Shown here: piece by piece, positions 22,762 through 34,429 of the stretch
How the letters are laid out: every line of letters begins with the position of its first letter
Position numbering within the stretch: position 1 is the stretch's first letter
Assembly (NCBI RefSeq): GCF_029168945.1
Contig: NC_083604.1
Coordinates: 45,937,686 to 46,001,685, forward strand
Length of the DNA stretch: 64,000 nucleotides
Direction: 5' to 3'
Origin: Cannabis sativa
Taxonomy: Eukaryota > Streptophyta > Magnoliopsida > Rosales > Cannabaceae
Notes under the pieces: model-generated
Database searches by the model: none
What the model was told of the DNA's origin: nothing
The model's input: the letters and a program-made list of their open reading frames with translations, nothing else
Program-made: the position numbers and the translations under genes

Positions 22762-25718
22762 GTCTCATAAGTTGGAATGCTCTGAGGCTTGGGGAGTCCT
22801 CAAGCATTCTGAAACCTCTCCCTGTTAGTTAAACAACATCAACCTCAAGTGTTTTTTGTAATGGAGACCAAACTTAGGGCTGGCTCCAGTGATAGATTTA
22901 AGGTTAAGTTGTCTTTTAATAATGCTTTTGAGGTGCCTAAGAATGACTTAGGGGGAGATATTTTTCTTTTTTGGAAAGATGTTGTTAACATTAATGTTTT
23001 ATCTTTTTCTAGTAACTATATAGACTGTTGTAAATATTGATAGTAATATAAATTTTCACCTTTCTTATTACTATGGTTCTCCTTATTTTTCTCATAAATT
23101 AGTTTGTTGGACTCTTCTTACTCGGTTATGTGATGTTGCTCCTTTATCCCCTTGGATAATAATCGGTGACTTTAATGGTTATTTAGGTCGTAATGATAAA
23201 TCCACATGTTCTAAACCTCCACCTTATGCCATGTCCAATTTTCAATCTTTTATTAATAAGTTTAATCTCTCTCCCATGCCTTACATTGGCAATCATTTTA
23301 CTTGGAAGCATGGTAATATTTTTGAAAGGCTTGATTGGAGTATTGTTAATAAAGCTTGGTTGGACCTTTTTCCTAAAGTTACTCTTAGACATCTTTCCTA
23401 TTTTGGTTTTGACCATAGGGCTTTAAAAATAATTGTTATTGATTCGAAGAATAAAAGTTCTCACACCAACAAGTTTCATTTTGAGAATTATTGGCTTTCA
23501 GAGCTTGATTTTTTTAGCATTGTTCAGAATAATTGGTCTTTGGAGAGCCTTGATGTCCATAGTAATATCCTGTCTTCCTTTCTTAATTGTCAATCCAACT
23601 GTGTCAATAAAATTAAAGAATGGAAGAGTCAAAAATCCATTTCAGGCATACCATTAAGAATCTTCAGCTTCTTTGGAAAATATCTATTCTTCCTCAGCAG
23701 TCAATGATGCTGATCTTCAGCATGCTGAAAAACTTCAATCTACTCTGGATGCTGCCCTATATAAGGAAGAAGTCTATTGGAAACAACGTTCTAGAACTTC
23801 TTGACTTAAGGCTGGTGACAAAAATACCAAGTACTTTCATAACAAAGCCTCTTCTAGACGTAGGACTAATACCATTACTCATATCACCCTTGATAATAGT
23901 ACGGTTATCCAAGATTTCCATCTTATTTGTGACAATTTTTGTGCTTTTTACACAAATCTTTTCTCCTCTCAAGGCTGTGACTCTCACTCATTAAACTATA
24001 TTCTTCAGGGGGTTAATCATTCCCTTTCTACCAGTCAATATCAGCTCCTCATCCTTCCTTTCACTCCTGATGAAGTCAGATCAGCTTCGTTCCAATTTGC
24101 TGGGGACAAAGCTCCTGGTTCTGATGGTCTAAATGCACATTTTTATTAGAAGAATTGGTCAATTATGGGCAGCAGTTTTTGTTCCGCGGTTCTTGATGTA
24201 TTGAATAATCATGCTGACATCTCTCCTGTTAATGAAACCATTTTAGTTTTTAGTCCCTAAGAAAAATAAGGCTTCTTTCATTAAAGACTTTAGACCGATT
24301 AATCTTTGTTCTACCATTTATAAAGTAATCTCTAAAGTTATTGCAAACAGGCTTAAGTTGGTTTTAAGTGATCTGATTTCCAACAATCAAAGTGCATTTC
24401 TTAGTGATCGCATCATTTTTGATAATGTTCTTATTGCGAATGAGGTCATTAATGCTATTAACAACATTAAAGGAGGTAAAGTTGGTTGGGCTGCCCTAAA
24501 ACTTGATATGGATAAAGCATATGATAGGGTGGAATGGAATTTTATTGAAGGCATCTTAACCAAGTTTGGCTTCCCTTCTAGTTTGTCTCCCTGATTCTTA
24601 AGTGTCTTTCCTCAGTATCCTTTAGATTATCTATAAATAATGTCCGTATGCCTTCTTTTTCTCTTACTAGAGGAATTAGGCAGGGTGATCCTCTATCACC
24701 CTATCTTTTTCTCCTTGTTGCTGAAGGTCTTTCTGCTGCCATTCGTGTAAAATCCAGAGCTAGTGGTTTCAGTGGCATTTCCATTTGTAGATTTGCACCT
24801 CCAATTTCTCATCTACTTTTTGTGGATGACAGCCTTATGTTCACTATTGTTACTCATGGTAATTGTAGAGCCATTCAGTATATCCTTCTCCTTTATAATA
24901 AAGCTACTGGTCAATCTGTAAATTTTTCCAAATCTTCCATTCTTTTTCTCCTACTACTAATACTCATGATAGGAATTTATTCTATAATTCTCTTGGTCTT
25001 GATAATAAACCTTTCGTTTATAAATACCTTGGTGTCCTGCAATGCTTTGGCAGGTCCAAGAAGTCTTCCTTCCATTACCTTCTCCAAAAAGCAAGTGCAA
25101 AATTAAATGTTTGGAATAATAATTTTTTCTCTAAGGCTGGTAAAGAGACTCTAATAAAAGCGTTTATCGAAGCAATTCCTTATTATGCTATGTCTTGCTT
25201 AAAAATTCTGGTTTCTATTTGTAAAGACCTTGATAGACTTATTGTTCAATTTTGGTGGGGTTCTATTGGTGATAAGGCTAAAACTCATTGGAAAAATTGG
25301 ACTTCCCTTTGTATTTCTAAATTTTATGGGGGATTAGGTTTCCGGTCTTTCGTCTTTCACAATCAAGCCCTTCTTGCAAAACAAGCCTGGTGGATCTTCA
25401 TCAATCCAAATTCACTTCTCTCCAGAATTTTAAAAGCGAAATATTTTAGAAATAATGACTTTCTTACTGCTTCTAAATGCCATAATCCTTCTTACTCTTG
25501 GAGTAGTATCTTGTGGGGTAGGGATTTTCTCAAACAAGGGCTCCTATGAAAAATAGGGAATGGTAAATCGATCTCCACCCTTCATAGCAACTAGGTCCTT
25601 GGTTTTAAGATTCTCAATTTTAAAGACAACATTCATCCCCCTGAAAACATTGTATCCTTCTTCATAAATAATCTTGGTTGTTGGGATCTTCATAAGCTTA
25701 ATACTTTTTCTTTGAGGA
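22758..25718 (+). pseudogene. LINE 1 ORF2, first part: endonuclease and reverse transcriptase
   Basis: This is the LINE replication protein, which nicks target DNA and copies the LINE RNA onto it. It starts MSLISWNALRLG, the usual first strand of the APE-type endonuclease. Further endonuclease motifs are METKL (22861), GDFNG (about 23165) and FDHRAL (about 23408). The reverse transcriptase follows with NQSAFL, DMDKAYDRVEW (about 24510), RGIRQGDPLSPYLF (about 24672) and catalytic FVDD at 24819-24830, then KETLIKA and a WxxLCxxKxxGGLGF stretch near 25297-25340. Stop codons and frameshifts break it many times (for example near 22827, 23038, 24148 and 24592). The solo LTR interrupts it at 25718. 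Confidence 0.88.
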
Positions 25719-25723
25719 TATCA

Positions 25724-27604
25724 TGTTGGAATTATTTTATCAGGATCTTAGATTTACTAACAAGTATGTTATTAACATCCTAAATATGAACTTCTAGAAC
25801 GATATGAAATAAACACATATAAAGTATAAGAAACCTTACAGTGGTTGCAGCGGAATATAATGTCTCCTTCCACTCAGATCTCTAACCCTTGTATCCTTTC
25901 TGTAGCAGAGTATCAACAAGATCTGAGCTCAAATCTCCTTCTCTTGAAGTTGGATTCTTCACAGCCTTACACACTATGATTGAGTACTACTTCATGTGTG
26001 TTGGCACTCACTCTTTCACTATAGGCTCGGTTTAGAAGAGAGAAAGAGAGAGGAAGTGTGGTTTCGGCTAGGGTTAGGAAGGAAGCTCAAATTTTTATCT
26101 GAAAGAATGAGATGCATCATCTTTTCCCTTAAGCCATCATTACCTATTTATAGGAAACCACCTAGGGTTAGGTTAGATTTATTTGAAATTAAAATATTAG
26201 AAAAATAAATGTTAAAATAAATACATAGTGGCCGGCCATAGATTGGATAATGGGCCCCACTTTGCAATTTTGCTATTTTGTCATTTTTCCATCTTATTTT
26301 CTCAAAAATACCAATTTTCCAATTTAACCACTTAAATGCCAATTCCAATTATTTAATAACTAAAAATTAATTATTAAATAATATTGTCATTTAATATATT
26401 TATTAATTCGGCTAATCAAAGTCTCTTAATTAACAAACAAACCCTAGAAACTCTTTCTTCACAATTATGCCCTTGCTTAGTGAAAATTCATAAACTAGAC
26501 ATAGTCTAATTTTAAAATTATAATTGATTAATCAAAATTAATTAACTGAGTATTACAAGTAGTATTGTCTCAACTAGTATGGGGACCATGGGCCTATATA
26601 TCTAAGCTTCCAATAAGCAGACCCAGAATTTACCAAGTAAACTCACTAACTTATTAATTCATTATTGCATCCACTCATAGAACTTAGAATTGCACTCTTA
26701 GTTATATAGAACGCTCTATATGTTCCACAATATAAATGCGCTATTACTTATCCATTGTTATAATCCCAATAATCAATGATCCTCTATAGATGATTTACAT
26801 TGTATAGGGATTAATTTATCGTTACACCCTTCAATGCATTTTATCCTTAAAACACTTAGCCACCTATAAATTATATTTCAGTGAACTAAACATAATCACT
26901 GAAATGAGTACTTAACCATTTATCTCTGTTTAGCCAAGCTCGAAGGAAATCATCATTTCACTTCTATGTGCTAGATAGAAGCTATAGATTCCATATCTAT
27001 GTTTAGCGCTCCCACTCAATTGCACTACCATGCTCTCAAAATGTACGTATCACCCTGACCAAAAAGTAGGCTTAACTAACAAATCAAAGAACATGTATAA
27101 TACTCTTGAGATCGAACCTAACCATATCAGGATTAAGATCATTTGATCTAGGATCAACTAGGTGATATTGAATTGAATAGATATTACGGTAAGATTATCA
27201 TATTTGATTCAAAGTTCAATATCGATCCCTTCCGATACATACTCCATGCATCCAACCCAAGCTTTACTTTAACCAATGCCTTGGAAAGGACATAGCACTT
27301 ATTCAAGGTGCAAGTAAACTATGTTGTAGATTATCATATCAGTTAAACCCTGTATACTGATAAATCTAGGAATATATATTTAATCACATAATCTTGATTA
27401 CTTTCCACTGTGCTGACGACACAATAAACAAGAATATAAATGTGATAAGGATTTGGATGAATTTATTAATCAAATAAACAAATAAATGATAACATGAACC
27501 AAATGACACACAAATAAGTGATGAAAATACTTTTGTTTCTTTATTGATTTAAATAATAAAGATTACATTGAAATGGTATTTTATTTAGGGCATAAAACCA
27601 AACA
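25724..27604 (-). mobile_element. Solo LTR of the long-LTR copia family (copy E)
   Basis: A single 1,881-bp LTR starts TGTTGGAATT and ends AACCAAACA. It is flanked by an exact 5-bp duplication TATCA (25719-25723 and 27605-27609). It has no polypurine tract, primer site or interior, so it is the product of LTR-LTR recombination. The minus-strand TATA box is at 26144-26153. It is clearly more diverged from A, B and D than they are from each other, with many small indels, so it is the oldest insertion of the family here. It lies antisense inside LINE 1 ORF2. Confidence 0.92.
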
Positions 27605-28595
27605 TATCATCCATGCCATTCTCACTATTTCCATTGATCCTACCCGAGAAGACTCTCTTATTTGGGGCCATCATTCCTCGGGAACCTTAACTGTTAATTC
27701 GGCCTATCACCTTGCCTCTTCTCGAGATCCCCAAACAACTTCCTCTCCTTCTTCCTCAAACTCAGATTATTTTAAAAGATTGTGGAAAAGTGTTTGGAAT
27801 CTTCACATCCCTCCTAAAATAAAGCACTCCATTCGGAAGGCTTTTAAACATGTTCTTCCCACTGCTTAAAACTTGTTTAATAGGAAAATTCTTGATAATC
27901 TAAACTGCTCTATTTGCTCTAATAATGTTGATACAGTTACTCATGTCCTCCTAGGGTGCTCCAGAGCAGTCCACATTTGGGGTAAAACTAGATTTTTTTA
28001 ATTTTATAATGATCATAAACTTGATGACATAAAAGATTTTCTATTAGCAGGTTTTGATAATTTGACCAAGGAAGATCTTTGTTTATGTTTTAGCATACTT
28101 TGGGCCATTTGGAATGGGAGAAATCATTCATTGTTTTATACTAATACAACTCCCATTGCAGATGTGAAAAATTAGTTACTTGATTACTCACATGAATATT
28201 CAAGAGCTCAAGAAGATGTATGTCCTTTGTACTGATGCAACACTTAGTAGAGAGGATTGTAATTAAGATTGATTATAGGGGTGAGGTTGTTGCTGGTTTC
28301 TGTTCTTCAATGCCTGGTGTTTTTCCTCCAATTCTGGTTGAAGCTCAAGCCCTCTTTGCAGCTCTTCAATGGTGTGAACATGTGAAATTTTTTTTGGATT
28401 CAGTTAGATCCGACTGTTTAGTTTTAGTGAATAAAATCAAGCACAAGTGGAAGGACAAATCTCCTCTATCAGACTTAGTTAGTAGAGTGTTATCATCTTA
28501 TTATCTTTTCTTAGTGCCAAAATTTATCATATTCCTAGAGAAAGCAATTCCATTGCACATGCACTAGCAAAAAACGCATTAGGAACGGATAAAGA
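27605..28595 (+). pseudogene. LINE 1 ORF2, C-terminal part: zf-RVT and RNase H
   Basis: ORF2 continues after the solo LTR. A zf-RVT-type region contains SGTLTVNSAYHLA (about 27675) and FKRLWKSVWNLHIPPKIK (about 27770), a signature of plant L1 ORF2. The cysteine part follows near 27905-27965. An RNase H domain lies at about 28240-28590, with an EAQALFAALQW helix and an SDC strand carrying acidic residues. Stops interrupt the frame near 27867, 28172 and 28565. An RNase H domain at the end of ORF2 is common in plant L1 elements. Confidence 0.82.
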
Positions 28596-28704
28596 TTGAA
28601 TTTGGGATTGCAATAGTTTCAATGTTTGTATCTTTTGATCTTGTAACTTAACTTTTGAGTGATTCTTAATGTTACATATGAATCCTTCAAAAAGAAAAAA
28701 AAAA

Positions 28705-28719
28705 GTTACACAACTCACA
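28705..28719 (+). repeat. Right target-site duplication of LINE 1
   Basis: An exact second copy of GTTACACAACTCACA lies immediately after the A-rich tail, pairing with 10778-10792. Confidence 0.9.
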
Positions 28720-29532
28720 CATGCATAAGTAAATTATTGTATGATATTTCGACTATTTAATTTTGACGATATTCACTAATATATATATATATATGTATAT
28801 TTTTAAACATATTCACCAACATATATTTTAATATTATATATATTGTATATTATATGCAAGTGATGTATTAATAATAATATTAACCAACTAATGCCAACCC
28901 AGAACATTATTGTCATATTATTTATTGAAGTATATATAATTAATTTAGTTTAGAAACAATCCAATAATAATTCCTTACGTATAGAAGAAATCAGATCATA
29001 TATTGGAAGTTGTAGTACGTGGTGGAAATCTGAACAATAGTATAAGAATACTAGTTAGTCAGTTTAGATAATTATATACGAAAGCAAGAATGCCAAAATC
29101 TAATTTAAAGAAAAAATGGATTAATTGGCATGTGAGTGAAACAATTAAAGTTTTGTAAATTGCAATAATACCCTAGAAAAAGTATATAATTGCAATTAGA
29201 AAATAAAAAATAAGAGCAAATGGGGGGAAATGAGCGTGCACACTTTTGGGTTTAAATGAGAGGAAATCGAGAAGAGATCGTGAGGAGATATGCTGGTTGG
29301 TTACAACTAGGGACCAGTTCGGTTGCATATATATTATACACACATAGGTGGCTCATCTTTTTCCTTAGCTACCTAAATATGGGGCTCAAAAACTTCCATA
29401 TCCTACAATCTATTTATTTTTATTATATCACAACCAACATTTAATTTTTTTATTTTATTATATGTATAAATTTTGGTACAACCTGATTGGCAGTACCAAA
29501 ACATACCCTCTTTACTAATTTCTCTCTATCTC

Positions 29533-29568
<36 letters not shown>

Positions 29569-29619
29569 ACACATGTCTAGCTAGCTTATACATTTGTGAT
29601 TTGCTATCTTTGTTTTATT

Positions 29620-29650
<31 letters not shown>

Positions 29651-31476
29651 GTCTAGCTTATACATTTGGGATTCGCTATCTTTGTTTATTTATATATACA
29701 TACTCATGAAGATGTGTACAGCTACCAAAGTCTGTAGGGACCAGGTTTCCAGCTCTCCTTTTTGGTCTCTGTAGAGAAGAATTAAAGTCGCCATTTGCAT
29801 CAGGTCAGTTTTGCTTAACCTACTCATATAAACTAGAACACTCGATGAAACTCTTTTATTGCTTTTCTAATTATCTTCTTTAATGATCGATAATATACAT
29901 GTTCTGGTTGATATCTTTTTATTACATCTTATATATATATATTATCACATAAGAAATATATGCACTTACCATAGTCTTTATTTTATATAGTTAAGATTAG
30001 TCATTATATTAGTAGTTGAAAGCTTTAGTTTAGGTATAGTTCTAGTACTGAATCGATCTGATAGTTAGGCTCTCTTCAATGAATTAACGTTAGAAATTAA
30101 TCATGTGCACAAATTTGCATGTGTGATTGAGTTTTTAAAATAAACTTTGTTTCTCATGATCTGATATTACATTATGAAAATATTACGAAATATTTTGAGA
30201 TGAGAAAATATTACGATGAGTCACTTATTAATTGGCAGCACATATAATTAATGACATTGCATTATAACCTTGGTTGGTGATCATCCAAATTTTATATACA
30301 TTGTATAGAAGGGCCTTCTAGCCCTTATCGCGTCTCTCCCGCTTCTTCACCCACGTGTTTGTTTGTTTGCCATGAAAATAAGGGAGAAAAGGAAAGAAAG
30401 GCTAAACCATGTGGGAAAACGAAATGAAAGAAAATTGAATCCTTGTGTAGAGATTAGTTGGGCGGGAGGGACACATTGTTTTTGGGCTCTATTGTCCTGT
30501 TGTGCTTGCTTTTTATCACCAAATGGATTATGATCATTAAGGAACCAATAATAATGTAAAGATTTGACCATAATTAATATTCTTTATACATATAAATTGA
30601 AAGCAAAATTAAAAATAAATCTTGGTCACACATACATTTTCTTTTTCAGAAAAAAAATATGGTGGCACACATACATAAGTAAACGCCAAAAACCAAATAA
30701 TTGTGTTTTTTTTGTTTTTTTTTGCTAACACAAATAATTGTGACATGATAATATATGATTACTATATCATCAGTAGTGTCGGCCAATATTCAGCCTATTA
30801 TTCTTCTGTGGAAATTTTATTACACATTGATACTCAGATACATGCAATATAAATATTTTAATTACTTGTGTTTGTCTGAATCTTATTTTTGTGTACATTT
30901 TAATTAGGCTAAGTAAAGGTAATTTATAAATTTCCAATATTATTATCAACCCTTACAGATATCATATAGCATGAACAATAATAAAAACGTAAAAGTGAAT
31001 TAGGTAGAGAATATAAAAAGTAGACGTTACAGATGGGGTTACCCGTTACAGTTGTCGTAAGAATATGTTTTTATTATATATTAATCTAGAATCTGTTTCA
31101 ACTCTGGTTGTGTACGTAATTTTTATGTATATACGTTTCTTTACAATTCAAGTTCTTTGTGATCTTACATGTGTGGTTTATAATTACTTGAGCCACGTGT
31201 ATAATGAAACACAAATTACAGTAGTACATTTTGAATTATCTTTCTAGGTGCTAATATATAGTCGTTGCTTAAATTCTAGCCTCTGTTCCTTCAAAAAAAA
31301 TTTCCTTCTAAAAAATTCTAGCCTCTGAATAAATTATTATTATTTAATATTAATGCTGAAATATTAAAGTTTATGTTCTGGACTATTTTCTCCTTTCTTA
31401 GATATTGTTTGAGACGAAAATCTTGGGATCCTCTTAATAAAAATATTGCCCATTTCGAAAACATGTCAATAGTATA
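28720..31476. other. Intergenic region without a recognised gene
   Basis: The region is AT-rich with no frame supported by composition or homology. It contains (AT)n at about 28780-28795, 29538-29564 and 29620-29641, a tandem duplication around 29537-29700, and scattered poly(A/T). A segment at 30300-30500 is less AT-rich but gave no recognisable product on either strand. Confidence 0.45.
29537..29700. repeat. AT microsatellites with an embedded tandem duplication
   Basis: A unit made of an (AT)n run, then GTACACATGTCTAGC, TTATACATTTG and GATTTGCTATCTTTGTTT occurs twice in a row (about 29537-29620 and 29621-29700). The second copy has a shorter AT run and lost a CTAG. The 95-codon frame here is a Tyr/Ile translation of the microsatellite. 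Confidence 0.7.
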
Positions 31477-32020
31477 TGAAAAATGGTATTTTCGCATATA
31501 CTAATTTATTTTTTTAAAAAAAAAATTGTAATTAAAAATGCAACGGTAACGACTTGTAGTAACAGATTAAAAATTACATGGTATCAGTGTTCTTTCAACT
31601 ATAATTCATGGGATTACGTTCAGATAATGAAATCAATTAGTAAAGTCACAAAAATTACAAATACACTTAAACATTAGACTCCCTCTAAAACTTTGTCGCA
31701 ATCTTTTTTGTAAAATCATTTACAAATACATTTACTTACTTCCTCTCGAAGTAAGTTTTGGACAAGTCTTCTCCCGAAGATTTCTTTTTCTTGTTCAATA
31801 ACTCTTCACCCCATTTCAAGAGTAGTGAAAGAACAATAAAACAGAAACTAAAATTTAGTAGAATACTCTAGGTTTTCTCACAAGAAAATACTCTTCACAC
31901 AAATATAAAAATATAAGATAATAAGACTTGAATAGATAAATTCGTTTGACTGCTCTTTACGTCCTGTTTATAACTCATAAATCCTAGAGACAACCACATC
32001 ACATTTTTACAGCTATACAA
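31477..32020 (-). repeat. Left (3') LTR fragment of the gag-only copia
   Basis: It aligns with 33104-33750 with moderate divergence and several deletions in both. The start near 31477 follows the usual TG. The homology stops around 32020, where gag sequence begins. Confidence 0.65.
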
Positions 32021-32039
32021 AACTCTAATTTTATCACCA

Positions 32040-32660
32040 CATTCATTATCAAGACTTTCTTTTTCAGCAACTTTTAAAGCGATAACTCTGCTTAATTTGT
32101 TGATTTAGTTCAAAAGTACGCAAGGAACCCATTAAATCCTCCACCTTCATTTTATTAATATCTTTTGCTTCTTCCATAGCTAAGAGCTTAGTTCAAACCT
32201 GTCTAGAAGAACTCTAATAATTTTTCTAACAAGCACAAATTCATCAAGCGAGCTTTTCACCAAGAGCAAAATATTCATCAGCTATATTAGATAATATTTC
32301 ATAAAACTCAGACTGTGTTTCATTTTCAAACATTCTAAGATCATCATATTTAGTTTGAGGCATAATAAACCTAGAACTTTTGACATCAAAAGTTCCTTCA
32401 AACTAAGTTTGAAGAATTTGCCAAGCATCTTTATAAGATTCACACGAAACTATAAGGTTATTAAAACCTTCACCTACTCCATTAAATATAGCATGCAATG
32501 ACTTATTATTGTAAGCAAATAACTTTTTATCTTCATTAGACCATTCAAGTTCAAGTTTTAGTTTTTTATTACCTTCTGAATCTATCACAATAGGATGTGA
32601 CCAACATGAAAAAATGGATCTCCAAGCATTCTTGTCTTCAGACTTGATGAATGCCCTCAT
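32040..32660 (-). pseudogene. Copia gag fragment (UBN2 type)
   Basis: Read leftward from 32660, an 85-codon frame starts MRAFIKSEDKNAW and contains WSNEDKKLFAYNNKSLHAIF and SYKDAWQILQT, characteristic of the gag polyprotein of plant copia elements. After a stop at 32403 the same protein continues with FEGTFDVK, YDDLRMFENET and FALGEKLA, then in another frame with MKVEDLMGSLRTFELN near 32100. Gag forms the virus-like particle. The C-terminal zinc knuckle and all of pol are absent. At least two stops and one frameshift make it non-functional. Confidence 0.8.
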
Positions 32661-32782
32661 TCTAACTTTTCAATAAGGATAATTGAAATCATTAAGAAGC
32701 AGTGGACGAGAAATGAAAATTCCTTATCCAGAAGATGAGATATTTCACAAAAACATAAGAAAACGTTGAAGGACCACACTAA

Positions 32783-33073
32783 GGTGGCGTTTGGTTGGGA
32801 AGAATAAGAATGGGAATGGGAATTAGAATAGGAATGGAATAGAATAAAATTAAAAATGCATAAAAAAATTGATTAAAAAAAATTATTAAATTTTTTCAAA
32901 TCTTGCATTGGAATGGTCTTTCCTTCCATTTCAAAATGGAATAGTCATTCCACCAAAATGGTGAAAAGGTCATTCCATTGGAATGATATTTCAATACTTT
33001 AAAATGCAACAAACAAAGGAATAGAATGAAATTTATTTCATTTCCATTTCATCATCTCCAACCAAACGCCACC
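32783..33073. mobile_element. Tourist-like MITE in the copia leader
   Basis: A 291-bp insertion has perfect inverted ends GGTGGCGTTTGGTTGG and CCAACCAAACGCCACC, flanked by TAA on both sides (32780-32782 and 33074-33076). The 3-bp TAA target fits PIF/Harbinger-type Tourist elements. The interior is rich in GGAATGG-type repeats and has no coding sequence. It lies between the primer site and gag of the host copia. Confidence 0.88.
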
Positions 33074-33090
33074 TAAGAGTTTAGTGTCCT

Positions 33091-33102
33091 GCTCTGATAC
33101 CA
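33091..33102 (-). other. Primer binding site of the gag-only copia
   Basis: Minus-strand TGGTATCAGAGC, an exact match to the standard initiator tRNA-Met site of copia elements, lies one base from the LTR that begins at about 33104. Confidence 0.85.
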
Positions 33103-33103
33103 A

Positions 33104-33750
33104 TAGAAAAACAGTATTTTTGCATATACCAATTTATTTCTTCAAAAAAAAATTAATTAAAATGCGACTGTAATGACTTGCAGTAACAGATTGAAAACTT
33201 GTTACTGCAAAACACAAACTTGCTGTAATAGAATAGAAACATAAATAAATTGTGTAGAATTCAAAACTCGACATAAGAGAATTTGGTATCAGTATTTTTT
33301 CAAACACTACTATTCCACGAGGCCACTCTCAAAGAATGAAATCAATTAGTATAGTCACAAAAATTATTAATACAATTAACTTAAATAAGTTTACACTTCC
33401 TATATAGCTTTGCCGCAATCCTTCAACTTTTGATGTGAGTGTGCTTACTTCCTCCCAAAGTAAGCCTTGGACAAGTCCTCTTTAAAAGAATTCTTCTCTT
33501 GTTCAATGAAGCTCTTCACCTTATTCCAAGAATAATGAAAGAATAATAAAACAAAAACTAAAACCTAGTAGAACACTTTAGATTTTCTCACAAGAAAATA
33601 CTCTTAACACAAATATGAAAATATAAAATAATAAGACTTGAAGAGATAAATTTGTTTGGTTGCTCTCTGGGTCCTATTTATAATACATAGAAATCCTAGA
33701 GATAACCATAACACGTTTTTACAACTATACAAAATTTTTCTAAATTAAAC
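33104..33750 (-). repeat. Right (5') LTR of the gag-only copia (conserved part)
   Basis: It matches 31477-32020 and contains an extra 100-base stretch near 33195-33290. A minus-strand TATA-like TTATAAATAG lies at about 33673-33682. The LTR probably extends further right, up to the 34141 insertion, but the paired copy is truncated so the end cannot be fixed. Confidence 0.65.
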
Positions 33751-34140
33751 CCTGATATGTAGAGACAATTAAGCACTCTGTAATTATAACTCAGAAAAAA
33801 TTAGTACACTTTCTATATAAAGCCAAGATCATAATTTTGCCTTTATTTCCTACCATAAAAGGATTATACAATTTGTTGTATTCATAGTAAAATCGAAATG
33901 ATCAATTACCATCAATTAAGAGTAATTATATCATACATAAATACTTTAATCAAACCTTCCATAAAGAGAATTTCTTCTCTCTTATGAAAACTTTCTTCAA
34001 ACATAAATGAAAGTCATAAAATCAAATTTACACACAAGAAAATAATATTTAATTCACACTAAATTAAATAATATTTTGACAACTAAATTGCCAAAAAATG
34101 ACTTTACAGTATATTAGTATGACAAATATGATACTCATAC

Positions 34141-34346
34141 TGTTAGGACTTAGGACTCTTAGGTAGTTGGTTAGTTATTAGTTAACTTAATTCTATTATT
34201 ATACGGATATATTTTCTGTTTTAGCTAACTGTGTATTTATCAACAATACTTGCATAGTATTTAAAGAGCAATTTCTCAAATGATAAATGACATATTCACA
34301 TTCACTCTTATTTCTCGTTCTCTTTGTTCTCTCGTTTGATTTAACA
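34141..34346 (+). repeat. 5' LTR of the short-LTR copia
   Basis: It starts TGTTAGGACTT and ends GATTTAACA, followed directly by the primer binding site. It pairs with 39092-39293. Confidence 0.88.
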
Positions 34347-34429
34347 TGGTATCAAGCCATTGATCTATTTTTTCTTTCACTTCAGTCTAATCTTCTTGAT
34401 CGTTTAAAATCGCTGTTCTTGAGTTTTTA

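Larger units (their letters stand above)
10793..28704 (+). mobile_element. Full-length L1-type LINE, split by two LTR insertions
   Basis: The element runs from the left target duplication to a tail of A residues at 28691-28704, followed by the second target copy (28705-28719). Removing copy B (12252-22363), the solo LTR (25724-27604) and one copy of each 5-bp duplication leaves about 5.9 kb, normal for a complete plant L1. In order it encodes ORF1 (DUF4283 plus CCHC knuckle) and ORF2 (endonuclease, reverse transcriptase, zf-RVT, RNase H). Both ORFs carry stops and frameshifts, so it is dead. It is older than both LTR insertions. Confidence 0.92.
31477..34135 (-). mobile_element. Deleted Ty1/copia remnant: LTR, gag, leader, LTR
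   Basis: Two related segments (31477-about 32020 and 33104-about 33750 onward) share long stretches such as TTTTCTCACAAGAAAATACTC and act as the two LTRs. A primer site (33091-33102) adjoins the right one, giving minus orientation. Between them are a leader with a MITE and a partial gag, but no protease, integrase or reverse transcriptase. The left LTR is joined almost directly to the gag end, so pol was deleted. The outer limit of the right LTR is not certain because the left one is truncated. The next copia element inserted at its outer end, at 34141. Confidence 0.75.

Noticed and set aside
29487..29774. 95-codon frame rich in Tyr and Ile.
   Set aside because: It is a translation of AT microsatellites and their tandem duplication.
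29720..29775. Possible microRNA-like hairpin around GGGACCAGGTTTCC and GGTCTCTGTAG.
   Set aside because: Pairing is short with several mismatches and no known plant microRNA sequence is recognised.
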